Part shown: piece by piece, positions 23,973 through 35,496 of the stretch
Layout: the number at the start of each line of letters is the position of its first letter
Numbering within the stretch: the first letter of the stretch is position 1
Position numbers and translations under genes: made by a program
NCBI RefSeq assembly: GCF_015706575.1
Contig: NW_024037064.1
Coordinates: forward strand, 1,053,427-1,117,426
Origin: Patiria miniata
Taxonomy: Eukaryota > Echinodermata > Asteroidea > Valvatida > Asterinidae
Length of the DNA stretch: 64,000 nucleotides
Direction of reading: 5' to 3'
The notes under the pieces: model-generated
Told to the model about the DNA's origin: nothing
Databases searched by the model: none
What the model saw: only the letters and a program-made list of their open reading frames with translations

Positions 23973-25560
23973 TTTATTTTTTTTATTTCTCCAAGACACA
24001 TTCGTTTCCAGAACCGTTTGTCAAAATGAAAACACATATGAACTTCAATTGTCAATACATGAATGCACAACCCACTGAACATGTGCTTTTTTGCAATTAC
24101 GTCATTATGACGTCATCATAAGTCACGTGACGTCACTTCAAAAAATAATCAATTTTATCTTTGAAATTCAATATAAAATCAACCGTGAGAGACCGGAACT
24201 TGAATTTTGCGGGAATCAACATGATAATACATGCTCTTCAATTAATCTTGTGTGCGTAAAATCACATGACCCTTCCTTCCGGTCGAAACCAGAAGTGCCT
24301 AATAATTCAAAAGTGGAAAAAGATATGAACTTGCTTTCAACGATGTTAGCCTGTGGGTGGGTTGATCTTTCCAAAAAAATGATCGGTGACGCCATCAAGT
24401 GTTGGAGCGCCCTCTAGCGGCAGGTAAAAAAATGTCCAAAACGCATTTTCAGTTGATGTCTGTGGTGAAATTTGCGGTAATCGCTTCCAAATTAATATAC
24501 ATAATGACCTTAATGCAGACGAGACCTGTGCGCAAAAAAAAATAATTACGTCATCAGACCGGAAGTTACAATGAAAAGAACTCTTTTCCTTTGAAAATTG
24601 CTAAAAAATCAACCGTCAGAGATATAATCCAGTTTTGTGCTTCAAATGGCACTTTTAATAATAGGTCTAAAACTTCCCAAGGTTTCGTTACAATAAATTT
24701 ACTAGAAGATGCCCTGCAGCCCCCTTGAAGTTTGAAGTTGAACACGCCTACGCATTGAAACGCTCATTTAATGCCACGTACATTGTGTGTACAGAAATGG
24801 GGATAATTGCGTACAGAGGGAAAATCCCTAAAAACAGTGTGCTGCGATTGCGTAAAAGGGAACTTCCCCTCATATGATACTCAACCATTGGGCTGGCAAA
24901 AGCGCCCATTTGGGCACGTTTTTAAATTGGGCGCTTTTTCTAAAAACATGCGCATTGGGGTAAAGAGGGTATGGCAAGCAATATTTTGTATTGCGCCAAT
25001 GGTGTGCGACCTTTACTTTTAGAGATATGAGCTATTTAATGGGTTTTTGTAACAATTATACTAGATAAGTTAACAGTACAGCAGCACACGCGCTATTTTT
25101 CAACCCTCAACCCTCAACATCAACATCAACAATCAACAATCAACATTAACTTTAACATCAACAATCAACATCAACAATCAACAGCAACATCAACAATCAA
25201 CACCAACAATCAACAATCAACAATCAACATTAACATCAACAATCAACAGCAACAATCAACAGCAACATCAACAATCAACATCAACAATCAATATTAACAT
25301 CAACAAACAATATCAACAATCAACATCAACATCAACAATCAACATCAACAATCAACATTAACATCAACATCAACAATCAACATCAACAGCAACAATCAAC
25401 ATTAACATCAACAATCAACATCAACAACCAACATCAACAATCAACAATCAACATCAACAATCAACATCAACAATCAACAATCAACAACAAAAAATCAAAA
25501 TCAACATCAAAAAATCAAAATCAACATCGACAACCAACATCAACAATAATAATAAAGTAA
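23973..25560 (+). mobile_element. Family E1 element, copy C (no hairpin end)
   Basis: Joined directly to the end of copy B, but starting at the internal T-rich tract (TTATTTCTCCAAGACACATT), so the hairpin end is absent. It runs through the CRE and ETS-like region and the ATCAAC microsatellite (25096-25550) and stops before the pair of G and C tracts. Confidence 0.8.
25096..25550 (+). repeat. AATCAACATCAAC microsatellite (E1 copy C)
   Basis: Third copy of the element-linked microsatellite. Confidence 0.95.
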
Positions 25561-25652
25561 AAAAAGGCTGTTTCGGCAAAAGTGCCGACTATTTAGATTT
25601 AGATCAATGATACATTTTTTTAGAAACTCAAAATCTCAGTGGGGGGGGATAG

Positions 25653-25685
<33 letters not shown>

Positions 25686-25697
25686 GCTACGCCACTG

Positions 25698-26094
25698 CCC
25701 CTAACGGCACATAAAACAGTGTTTGCTTCTATAATTTGAAAATGTTCTGTTCAAATTTTACTAAATCGGCCTTTGATATTCTTTCATGAGCTACAATAAC
25801 TTGCCAATGTTTCAAATTCATGACGTATTTAGACCGGAATATACTTCAATGAGAATTTGAAAACAACCATATTTTAAATTTAATTTATAGGCTATCATTC
25901 AATCCATGTCGTATACCTTCGCAGCCGAAATAACGATATCCATTAGCATGTTCACTTTTTGCTTCCAAATACTGTGACGTCATAAAACTGGAAGTTAGGT
26001 GTTATGATTGCAAACACTTATATTTTCCATATTTTCATACGTTATTTAACTTCACAATGAAAAAAAAAATGCCTGCCCGACCACTCTACGTTTG
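25698..26094 (+). mobile_element. Family E2 element, right part
   Basis: Continues the E2 sequence broken at 13367, starting with the second CCCCTAAC. The end at about 26070-26094 reads GCCCGACCACTCTACGTTTG, where one arm of the left hairpin returns inverted. The minus-strand copy ends alike near 60165. Confidence 0.75.
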
Positions 26095-27050
26095 TAACAA
26101 CAAACGCGAACCTCTAGTTATGTCTATTTCTTTGTGGTCGTTCTTCTGGGGTGATGTAATAAGGGATGTCAAGGGCAATTTCTTCATGGATGGAGCGGTA
26201 AAGCATAGTAACCCTGCTGACTGTTATGTGGTGTTGGAGGCATGGGCTCACAAAACCAAGTGTTGTATTAGCTCTGCTTGCTATCTGATTGATGTGTTTA
26301 AATTTCAACTCCAAGGTATGGATGGTTGGGTACAACAGAAAGGTTGGCATTCATCAATCTGTAGATATTATCATGATGATTTTTGCTTCTTGTCATATGT
26401 AGGGTGTGACATTTCTGTGGCTTAAATGACATCTGCCATTGATGAGACCAGCTCACAAGGCTATCCAGATCTTTTTGGAGTTTTTGTTGGTCATTGAAGT
26501 TAGCAATGCGTCGGAATAGTAGGCAGTCATCAGCAAATAACTTGATTTTGGTGTCTTTGCTAATGTTGTCACCAATGTCATTGATGTAGAGTAGAAACAT
26601 CAAAGGGCCTAGCACGGTGCCCTGGGGGACTCCTGATGCAGGGTCTGATGTTTCTCCATCTACAACTACTTGTTGGGTTCTGTTGGTTAACCATGTTCTG
26701 ATCCATGTCAAGGTGTTACCTCTAATCCTGTAGTGTTCTATTTTATGAAGTAATCTCTCATGGGCTACAGTGTCGAATGCTTTGCTGAAGTCAAGCACCT
26801 GCACATCTATCTGAGCTTTGTTATTTTGATCTAGGTGTCGATGGATTTCTTCCATGGTGTTTATGAGTTGGGTTTCACACAAGTGATTAAAGATATGTTC
26901 CAGTAATTTGCAGGCTACCCACGTGAGGGAAACTGGTCTGTAGTTGCTTGGTGATGATTGGCCCCTCTTTTTGTATCCAAGGATTTGATGACTGTCACAA
27001 ACCAGGTTCGACTTAAGAAAAAGTTTTGGTTTCTGGGACACGTCACTTTT
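26095..27050 (-). mobile_element. Non-LTR (LINE) reverse transcriptase fragment
   Basis: The minus strand encodes NYRPVSLTWVACKLLEHI, the palm motifs VLDFSKAFDTVAHERLL, GVPQGTVLGPL and LFADDCLLFRR, and thumb sequence to YLGVEI; the C-terminal end (HINQIASRANTTLGFV) continues in a shifted frame to about 26114. A stretch between the first block and motif A is missing, and endonuclease and 5' parts are absent. Clade is CR1/Jockey-like by eye. It differs clearly from the LINEs at 27649 and 52421. Confidence 0.88.
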
Positions 27051-27127
27051 TAATGAATATTAATCATAAAGAAACAAAATTGCGCCCTCTTGCGACAATG
27101 ACAGTTTTGTTTGGATCAAAGTTGGTA

Positions 27128-27648
27128 AGTGGCTGGTATTGTCAAACAGCTGTGGCTACTGTGTGGCTGTTGATTGTTGTATTGACCTGATAAAGTATTG
27201 TCTGCAAGTGGCTGGCATTGCCAAACAGCTGTGGCTACTGTGTGGCTGTTGATTGTTGTATTGACTTGATAAAGTATTGTCTGCAAGTGGCTACTGTGTG
27301 GCTGTTGATTGTTGTATTGACCTGATAAAGTATTGTCTGCAATTGGCAGGCATTGTCAAACAGCTGTGGCTACTGTGTGGTTGTCCATTGTTGTATTGAC
27401 TTGATAAAGTATTGTCTGCAAGTGGCTACTGTGTGGCTGTTGATTGTTGTATTGACCTGATAAAGTATTGTCTGCAAATGGCTGGCATTGCCAAACAGCT
27501 GTGGCTACTGTGTGGCTGTTGATTGTTGTATTGACCTGATAAAGTATTGTCTGTAATTGGCTGGCATTGCCAAACAGCTGTGGCTACTATGTGGCTGTTG
27601 ATTGTTGTATTGACCAGATAAAGTATTGTCTGCAAGTAGCAGGCATTG
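27128..27648. repeat. 79-bp satellite array (left of LINE insertion)
   Basis: Full 79-bp units alternate with shorter units of about 55 bp that lack the CATTGTCAAACAGCTGTGGC block. The array breaks at GGCATTGT and resumes with GTCAAACAGC at about 31509 after the LINE. Confidence 0.95.
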
Positions 27649-28138
27649 TTTTTATTTTATTATTATTATTATTTATTCGACCTCAACAGAACAGCAACAA
27701 GCAATCAAAACGGCACAAAATGTAAACAATTAAATGACAAAAGAACGAATAACAGAATACAACAAAAAGCCAAAAGGGCAAAAACAGAACAATGAGCGGA
27801 GGGCAGCCAGACGAGCATGGAGAACGGATTCAGTGAAAAAAAACGAGGTGGGTATAAGAGGGTAAGAGAGGGGGCATGCAAGTAAAGGGGCTGAATCTTA
27901 GGAAGGACACAATGAATAAACTGCCACACAAAAAACAACAGTATTATGCGGGTCAGGGACAACAAAAGTAAACTAAATTACTGTTGCTCGGAAGCATGTT
28001 GTCCCAGACATAATACGACAAGGACGAGAAATAGCACACAAATTAACACAGAGTAGAGGGGAGGGGGAAGGACCAGTTCCTACACTTGCATGCTCCCTGT
28101 CAAAACCGGGAGGATAAAATTAATCATGGCAAACAAAA

Positions 28139-29638
28139 TCAGACGTTTAAACAGTCATCTTTCAGTTGGCGGAGAAATGTTGTCAGAGGACAAGTCACAG
28201 CAGCATCCCGGATGTGAGATGGAATATTATCCCACAACCTTGGGAATCGAAGGGAAGGAGAATGAAGCAGCGAATCTGTGCGCGCAGGAAGATGGCGGAA
28301 TGTGAGAGAGTCAATGTGACGAGTGTTGATAACAATGTTGCTTCTAAGGGATTCACATGTTGAAAGACCGTACAAAACCTTAAAAACACAGGAACATAAC
28401 AAATAGTTACGTCTCAGGGTTAAGGGGTGCCAGTTAAGCCGCTGCAATCTGTCCTCGTACAACATTTCCCCTCGCCATTGACCAAGAGCAAGACGAGTAA
28501 CGGTCCGCTGGACTTTCTCAAGCTTACGTTGTAGAATTGAGGTGTGCGGGTGCCATGCTGGCAAACCATACTCAAGGATGGGGAGGACTAGTGATTTGTA
28601 TAAAGCGAAAATAGCCTTAGGGGAGGATCCTCTAGCAACTGTTCTTATAAACCCTAAAAGGCGATTGGCTCTAGCTACGATACAGGAAATGTGAGTTGTC
28701 CAACTGAGATTAGCATCTATAGTGAGGCCTCGATATTGATAAGAGTTGGTAGTGATGAGTGGGGTGTTTCCTAGTATATAGACTGGAGGATTGACATGGC
28801 GGCTTCTAGTGATATGCATAACTTTGGTTTTGCTAGTATTGAAAGTCATATCGTTTAGGTCACACCAGTGATTAAGACTATTTAAATCTAACTGAAGTTC
28901 TACCTGATCATTGGGACATTGTATGTCACGATATAAGAGGATATCATCTGCAAATAACACGCAAATAGATGAAATGGAATTGGATATGTCATTAACAAAA
29001 AGCTTAAATAACAATGGTCCGAGTACGCTACCCTGGGGTACGCCAGAGGTGACGTCCACCCATGGGGAGACGCCGCCCCGGAAGAGTACTCGCTGCCGGC
29101 GACCAGTCAGAAACGATCGGATCCAATGCCACAATTCACCCTGCACGTTAAATGTTAATGCTAGCTTCTCGAGCAGGGTGTGATGTGGCATTGTATCGAA
29201 CGCCTTAGACATGTCAAGAAAAATGGCATCCACTCTGGGAGGTCGGCGTCTGTCCAGGGTTGATGACCAAGAATGGAGAATGTTGACCAGCTGGGTAACG
29301 CAGCTCCTGTGTTTAACAAAGCCGTAATGTATAGGGTTGAGGAGAGCAAATGTAGTTAAATGGTCGTTAATGGCTTGGGAGATAATTCGCTCAAGTACTT
29401 TGCACATCACAGATGTCAGAGCAACTGGTCTATAGTTGGTTAATAAAGACTTATCCCCTTTTTTGTGAACAGGTGTTATATTGGCGCATCGCCAAGTGTC
29501 CGGCAACACTCCCGCATTGAGCGATGCACCAAACAACAAACTGAGCGGATGAGATATATCAGGGGCAATTTTATTTAGAATACCAGGCAAGATACCATCA
29601 GGTCCAGGGGATTTATTGGAAGGGAGGTTTCGAAGCAA
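28139..29638 (-). CDS. LINE ORF2 reverse transcriptase part (open, 499 codons)
   Basis: An uninterrupted frame with all reverse transcriptase blocks: NKSPGPDGI, PVHKKGDKSLLTNYRPVALT, FLDMSKAFDTMPHHTLL, TSGVPQGSVLGPLLF and the catalytic VLFADDILLYRD, then the thumb and a C-terminal domain (SLRFPRLWDNIPSHIRDA). It copies its own RNA at the nicked target. The ATG at 29638 is only the first in the open frame; the true protein would be joined to the endonuclease upstream. The frame ends at 28139, close to the 3' tail. Confidence 0.92.
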   Translation of the reverse strand: MLRNLPSNKSPGPDGILPGILNKIAPDISHPLSLLFGASLNAGVLPDTWRCANITPVHKKGDKSLLTNYRPVALTSVMCKVLERIISQAINDHLTTFALLNPIHYGFVKHRSCVTQLVNILHSWSSTLDRRRPPRVDAIFLDMSKAFDTMPHHTLLEKLALTFNVQGELWHWIRSFLTGRRQRVLFRGGVSPWVDVTSGVPQGSVLGPLLFKLFVNDISNSISSICVLFADDILLYRDIQCPNDQVELQLDLNSLNHWCDLNDMTFNTSKTKVMHITRSRHVNPPVYILGNTPLITTNSYQYRGLTIDANLSWTTHISCIVARANRLLGFIRTVARGSSPKAIFALYKSLVLPILEYGLPAWHPHTSILQRKLEKVQRTVTRLALGQWRGEMLYEDRLQRLNWHPLTLRRNYLLCSCVFKVLYGLSTCESLRSNIVINTRHIDSLTFRHLPARTDSLLHSPSLRFPRLWDNIPSHIRDAAVTCPLTTFLRQLKDDCLNV

Positions 29639-29673
29639 TGCGGCAATTTGGCCAACAGATGCATCAATATGCG

Positions 29674-31194
29674 TTAAGCAAGGAATGGGTAGCGAGCAAG
29701 GAGGAGGGATATGGGGAACTGGACCTGAAGGTTTACAAACAGAAGAAAAATAATCACTGAAAGCTGAAGTAATTTCATCAGGATGGGTAATTTTACGATC
29801 GTTATGGCTAAATGACGGTGGGGGAGGTGATTGTTTCCGGCTCCTAACAAAAGACCAGAATTGCGACTGTTATCGTTAGATTCAAACAACTTATTAACAT
29901 ATAGCCAGTAAGCTCTGCGAACAGAAGTTTGCAACTTATTTCTGACAGTTTTATACAAATTCCAATCAATCAAGAGGCCGGATCTGCGAGCTAAGTTAAA
30001 GAGTTTATGCTTTCTATTGATCAGTTTCTTTAGTTCAGGAGTGATCCAGGGCGAGCATCGGGATCTACGCGTGGTGACCCTGGGGATGGAATCTCTGATC
30101 GCAGCATCAAATAAGATCAGAAAGTTATCAGCAGACTGATTGATGTCTCTGGAATCAATGAAGGCAGACCAGGGAATGAGATGTATTAACTGCCGCAAAT
30201 GTTCAAAATCGCCTCGTTGTGTTTGTAGAAAGGACCGTAGAACTGCAGGACGAGGGGGAGGTTGAGAGGAGCGAAATATAATATTTACTGCAAGGTGATC
30301 AGAGTTAACAGGATTGGGGGCGGTGGAAACGGAGAAAACATGGTCAGCACGGTTGGTGAAGACTAAGTCAATGATTGAACCCTGACTAGAATTGTTTTGG
30401 CTGTGGTTGGGTCTCGTGACAGACGTCACCAGCTGTTCAAGATTGAAGTCATCTGCAATGTCTAGAAGCCGGGTTCGGTGGGGAGATGATGTCTGTGCAG
30501 GGCAGAGGTCAACATTGAAGTCACCGACGATGAAACATCCATCATAGCCGTCTATGTGGTGTGATTCAATGGCCTCCTTAAGCTTGGTCCAGAAGGCTGC
30601 CGAAGACGAAGGTGGACGATACAGGAGCCCAAGTAGCCAAGTTTCAGAGCCCAGCTTCAAGGATACCCACAAAAGCTCGAGGTCGTCATGCCCAGGGACG
30701 CACAGCCTGGTAGGAGACAGTGATGACTTAACGGCTGCCAAGATACCACCGCCACGGCGTCCTTGGCAACGATCCCTGCGTATAATGACGTAGTCGTCGG
30801 GGAAGCCAAGTACTCCGTCAGTATCAGCAGGTTATAGCCAGGTTTCGGTGAGACACAAGATGTCGGGGGAAGTTGAACTGAGGAATGCTTCAAGTTCAGG
30901 GCCTTTGCTGCAAATACTGCGGGTATTGCATAAAAGGCAGGATATGTCTTTCCCGTGGGCTTCAGATCGATTTGTTCCAGGTCCGGGATTTGGGTTAATG
31001 TCACCACATGATAGTAGGGGTACGGAGAAGGTTGGTATTGAGTTCTTGTAGTATAATGTGCAGGCTTTGGAAAACCCCTTGATAACGAATCCTGGGTTGG
31101 TTTGGGCGATGACAGGGTTGGCGACGTCAGCAAGGTGGCCATGATATGACGTACTGACGATAGCGATCGTCAGCCATAACCAGAGAGGCTGCAT
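29674..31194 (-). pseudogene. LINE ORF2 N-terminal part: 2A-like motif and AP endonuclease
   Basis: Opens with ATG at 31194 and a hydrophobic start (PLWLWLTIAIVSTSYHG), then a 2A-like motif GDINPNPGP at residues 64-72 (30979-31005). Endonuclease motifs follow: CLTETWL, LLYRPPSSSAAF, FIVGDFNVDLCP and NSDHLAVNIIF. The domain is an apurinic-type endonuclease that nicks target DNA for target-primed reverse transcription. One stop splits the frame at about 30830, after CLTETWL, and the same frame goes on past it. The linker RSRCSPWITPELKKLINRKH is typical of this clade. The reverse transcriptase follows in another frame. Confidence 0.88.
30979..31005 (-). other. 2A-like translational recoding motif GDINPNPGP
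   Basis: The core NPGP preceded by D-I-N-P fits the ribosome-skipping 2A family (usual form D-x-E-x-N-P-G-P), with Asn in place of Glu. Such motifs are known at the N-terminus of ORF2 in CR1-type LINEs of sea urchin and other aquatic animals. Activity with Asn at this position is uncertain. Confidence 0.6.
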
Positions 31195-31508
31195 TCTTGA
31201 GGCTCGTCCTATTGTGTGATCTATTGTTCAGGCGAGATAAGTTACGTAATAGCCGGTACCGGCGCTACGTTGAACCCAAACCTCAGCGCGGGAAACGATC
31301 GTAGATCCTGGATAAAAATTTCGATCAAAATCACGGCACTCACAGTTCCAGAATGTGCATCTGAAGCTTCTATATGCTCTATCCGGCGAAACTATCAGTG
31401 GTTGGGCTCTGTGAGAGGGTCCGATCCGGAGAAATCACTGGAAAAACTTGAATTTATTGAAGAGTAGAAACGACAGGATGTGCACTCTGTCTAGAGCCCT
31501 CAAAGCTG

Positions 31509-32827
31509 TCAAACAGCTGTGGCTACTGTGTGGCTGTTGATTGTTGTATTGACCAGATAAAGTATTGTCTGCAAGTGGCAGGCATTGTCAAACAGCTGTG
31601 GCTACTGTGTGGCTGTTGATTGTTGTATTGACCATATAAAGTATTGTCTGCAAGTGGCTGGTATTGTCAAACAGCTGTTGCTACTGTGTGGCTGTTGATT
31701 GTTGTATTGACCAGATAAAGTATTGTCTGCAAGTGGCAGGCATTGTCAAACAGCTGTGGCTACTGTGTGGCTGTTGATCGTTGTATTGACCAAATAAAGT
31801 ATTGTCTGCAAGTGGCAGGCATTGTCAAACAGCTGTGGCTACTGTGTGGCTGTTAATTGTTGTATTGACCTGATAAAGTATTGTCTGCAAGTGGCTGGCA
31901 TTGTCAAACAGCTGTGGCTACTGTGTGGCTGTTGATTGTTGTATTGGACTGATAAAGTATTGTCTGCAAGTGGCTACTGTGTGGCTGTTGATTGTTGTAT
32001 TGACCTGATAAAGTACTGTCTGCAAGTGGCTACTGTGTGGCTGTTGATTGTTGTATTGACCAGATAAAGTATTGTCTGCAAGTGGCTGGCATTGCCAAAC
32101 AGCTGTGGCTACTGTGTGGCTGTTGATTGTTGTATTGAACTGATAAAGTATTGTCTGCAAGTGGCTACTGTGTGGCTGTTGATTGTTGTATTGACTTGGT
32201 TAAGTATTGTCTGCAAGTGGCTACTGTGTGGCTGTTGATTGTTGTAATGACTTGATAAAGTATTGTCTGCAAGTGGCTACTGTGTGGCTGTTGATTGTTG
32301 TATTGACCTGATAAAGTATTGTCTGCAAGTGGCTGGCATTGCCAAAAAGCTGTGGCTACTGTGTGGCTGTTGATTGTTGTATTGACCTGATAAAGTATTG
32401 TCTGTAAGTGGCTGGCATTGCCAAACAGCTGTGGCTACTATGTGGCTGTTGATTGTTGTATTGACTTGATAAAGTATTGTCTGCAAGCGGCTACTGTGTG
32501 GCTGTTGATTGTTGTATTGACCAGATAAAGTATTGTCTGCAAGTGGCTGGCATTGTCAAACAGCTGTGGCTACTGTGTGGCTGTTGATTGTTGTATTGAC
32601 CAGATAAAGTATTGTCTGCAAGTGGCAGGCATTGTCAAACAGCTGTGGCTACTGTGTGGCTGTTGATTGTTGTATTGAACTGATAAAGTATTGTCTGCAA
32701 GTGGCTGGTATTGTCAAACAGCTAAGGCTACTGTGTGGTTGTTGATTATTGTATTGACCTGATAAAGTATTGTCTGCAAGTGGCTGGCATTGTCAAAGAC
32801 CTGTGGCTACTGTGTGGCTGTTGATTG
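31509..32827. repeat. 79-bp satellite array (right of LINE insertion)
   Basis: About eighteen units, mixing full 79-bp units and units of about 55 bp that jump from AAGTGGC to TACTGTG. The short form fits deletion between the two GTGGC motifs inside the unit. Confidence 0.95.
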
Positions 32828-33441
32828 CATATGGAGAACTAGGGAGCATTTTCTCACTCGCCACTAGTGCAGCTCTGTTTACGTGGGAAGACTGGCTCAT
32901 ATCTAGGCGTTCTCAGCAAACTTTCGTTAATACGCGGAAAGTATGTTGGTTAAACTTACTTCCTCGCATCGCATCATAAAATTTAGGTTTTCCTCTTTCA
33001 AATGAATATAATTTCTTCGTGGTTAAAGGTGAATAATTATGTGCACTTTTCATTGAAAAACTGGTAACTCAGTGAAAATTTCGCGTTTCCTATGGAGGTC
33101 ACGGCACATTTCCCCGATTTTTGAGGGTGCAGGTTTACTTCTTCGAACAGCACACGTGTGAACTCGGTCGCAAACAATTACCTCGCACGGTTTCTGAAAG
33201 ATAACACAATAAGCTTTCCATTCATGTAACAACCGTTTTGATTGGTTGAGAAGAACAAGGGGCACTTTTCTTGTCAAATCAGACATCACTTTTGTTGCGA
33301 GGATCGACCTGCTGTTTATGTATAGTCCGGTCAACGTAATGGGGCTGTGCAGGTCGCCGGGTCAATGCACCGTTGTGTGTGACCGCAGAGCATGCAGGGC
33401 TTTGATTTTCTGCACATATGGGTGGCAAAGTTCTCCATATG
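32828..33441. mobile_element. 614-bp MITE with CATATGGAGAACT ends
   Basis: The ends CATATGGAGAACT (32828-32840) and AGTTCTCCATATG (33429-33441) are exact inverses, and satellite sequence lies on both sides. No transposase or clear target duplication is seen. Confidence 0.75.
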
Positions 33442-33790
33442 TGTATTGACCTGATAAAGCTATTGTCTGCAAGTGGCTGGCATTGTCAAACACCGATTCG
33501 AAACGAGATGTAGAGGGCACACTTCAAGTAAGACACAAGAGGGTACTATTTAAATAGAAATATGCCATTTTCATTACTGATGGCTCAAAACCCCTATACT
33601 GAGCGATTGCTATTATGAACATTTTCTGTGGATCTTGTGATGTTCGTTATAGTGGCATTCCACTGTAGGGCAATATTTCAACACCCTTTAACGATAGCAA
33701 TTTCATCGCAATTGACAGAAATTCCTTCTTTGCCCAGGTTCAGTGGTGCAAGGTTGTACGAATATTAACAATAGGTACTGTTCAAAATCC
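33442..33790. repeat. Last satellite unit and flank shared with 57360-57500
   Basis: The last partial unit ends at TGTCAAACAC and passes into CGATTCGAAACGAGATGTAG and about 120 bp more that recur after the satellite at 57385. Both satellite arrays therefore end in the same flank, so they belong to one repeated unit. After about 33620 the two diverge. Confidence 0.8.
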
Positions 33791-33797
33791 CTTACAT

Positions 33798-35309
33798 TAT
33801 TATTATTATTATTATTATTATTTAATGGTTTATTTAAAAAAACATCATATCGCAGCCTCGCGGCCGAATTGCACAATGTTTTACATGATTCACAAATATT
33901 GTTAAAAGACAATGCTTACATACAAATAAGAAACACGGAACTATGACACATAACAGTAAAAAGCACTTAATAAATATTACATTTAAGGGGAAAAAAATAC
34001 ATAATCAGCCCTTGAGCTAAAATTATAAATTTTTGATAAAATTCAATTTAAAGAATCAGTTTTGTAATAACCCGTAAATATAAAGTGAAAAAGTAAAAGA
34101 GTTGTATTGGAACATGACATATGCATTAAAAATATAAAAGTTATACAGTGAGATACAAGAGACTGAGACTGGTCAATTACTAAGCTGTTGCTACTCAATA
34201 GAGATAGATATTACTTCGCATTATAAAGTCTTATCAAAGATGGTATTGGGCTGTTTCTCATTCTTGTTGTTCTACAGCGAGGCTCTGGAATTTTTTTAGT
34301 ATGTCTTAACTGTCTTGCGTTTTCCGCAGATGGAAGAAAATTCTGAAACTGCTTTGAATGAGTTATTGTCTTTTGCATGAACGAAGTACACAATGATACT
34401 CGCCTTTCTTCTAAGTTTTTCATACCTAGCACATTTTTTGAGTTCTCATAACTTATAAAACGTCTGCCAAGAATGATTCGAAAAGCTCGTTTTTGGATTG
34501 ACTCAAGAGCTAAGCACTGCTTGTTGGTGAGACCACTACTCCAGACTGGAGCCCCATATTCCAAGATGGGGCGAATATAAGAACAGTACACTGTCAACAA
34601 GTCATTGTCGGGCAGACGATGACGTTTGAGGACACGTAGCATATGTAATTTTCTATTTGCTCTCTTAACAAGATCAACTACGTGTGATTCCCATTTCAGG
34701 TCATTTTGAATTAGAATGCCGAGTAATTTAAGTACATTAACACACTGCAACGTATGGCCATTATTTGCTTATTTCATTCATTACTGCAAGATTCCGTGAG
34801 AAATTAATTTGCATTACACAACATTTAGCAGGATTCACTTTCATGTTATTGTCACTCGACCACTTTACAATATGTGTAACCGCATCTTCCATTCGAGAGG
34901 GCTGGTCTGTGCTCCGGGTTTCAATTAGCGTCATGTCATCAACGTATTTATAGGCATCGATACCGTCTAGTGCACATGCATCGTTTATCATTGCGAGAAA
35001 AATAATAGGGTCCAAACATGTTCCCTGCGGTACTCCAGCATGTAGCACAGACCAGTTGGACATATGCGATCTATACCTTACACGTTGTTGCCGCGATACA
35101 AGGAAGTTTGTTATCCATGGGATCAGACTTTCTCGCACTCCTAATTTCAATAACTTTGAAACAGCAATGGAGTGGTCTATGCGGTCGAATGCCTTCGAGA
35201 AATCTCTGACAAGCAGAGTTGATGTAGATTTAGACTTCTCTGCATTCAGAAATACATTGTGTAGAATGTTTATTATGCAGTGTGAACCCACGTTAAAGCA
35301 ACAACCCAC
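33798..35309 (-). mobile_element. LINE with YVDD reverse transcriptase, 5' truncated
   Basis: Minus-strand reverse transcriptase with LLVRDFSKAFDRIDHSIAV, HAGVPQGTCLDPIIFLAMIN and the catalytic YKYVDDMTLIE (35309-34761), then in another frame the thumb and C-terminal part (HMLRVLKRHRLPDNDLL, ILEYGAPVWSSGLTNKQC, IQKRAFRIILGRRFISY; 34750-34211). One frame shift lies near 34750. A TTA-type tail is at 33798-33824. The endonuclease and the start are missing. The YVDD box sets it apart from the FADD LINEs in this window. Confidence 0.9.
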
Positions 35310-35496
35310 GTTAAAGCAACAACATCTCCAATGTAGCTCTTTTCAATGCACATTGCACATCAACGGCACTTTCTTTGGACAGCTGAGAGTCCACCACTCA
35401 TGCAGCAAATGTTGTCCATCATTTTGAAATCAATGATGCTCTGCCATCCGTGACCGAAGAGACGTCAATAAGATATCACTAAAAAGCAAATGAACT
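35310..35496. other. Unassigned sequence
   Basis: Nothing recognised. The homology to 51296 onward begins at about 35497 with AAAGATGGGCCACTTTGAC. Confidence 0.4.

Larger units (their letters stand above)
13368..25697. mobile_element. hAT-type element, 12.3 kb, filled with nested repeats
   Basis: The left end reads CAGTGGCGTAGCCAGG and the right end GGTGGCTACGCCACTG, an inverted pair typical of hAT elements. CCCCTAAC flanks both ends as an 8-bp duplication, and the related sequence near 10845 shows the empty site. The interior is not hAT coding sequence: it holds an inverted piece of E1 (13430-13620), three head-to-tail E1 copies and a DIRS element, ending in long G and C tracts at 25640-25682. 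No hAT transposase was seen, so it is non-autonomous and grew by later insertions. Confidence 0.85.
27649..31508 (-). mobile_element. CR1/Crack-like LINE, near full length, in satellite
   Basis: A 3.86-kb minus-strand LINE inserted in the middle of a satellite unit. Its 3' tail is a TTA-type microsatellite at 27650-27677. It carries the endonuclease and reverse transcriptase of ORF2; no separate ORF1 was recognised between 31194 and 31508. ORF2 has one TAA at about 30830 and a frame change near 29640-29860, so this copy is recently dead. The LINE shows no clear target duplication, common in this clade. Confidence 0.92.

Noticed and set aside
26057-26425. 122-codon plus-strand open frame
   Set aside because: It lies opposite the C-terminal part of a minus-strand LINE reverse transcriptase and spans an element junction.
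31918-32486. Minus-strand open frames with repeated peptide across the satellite
   Set aside because: They follow the 79-bp unit (and its short form) and carry no sign of selection; the same peptide appears at every array in whatever phase is open.
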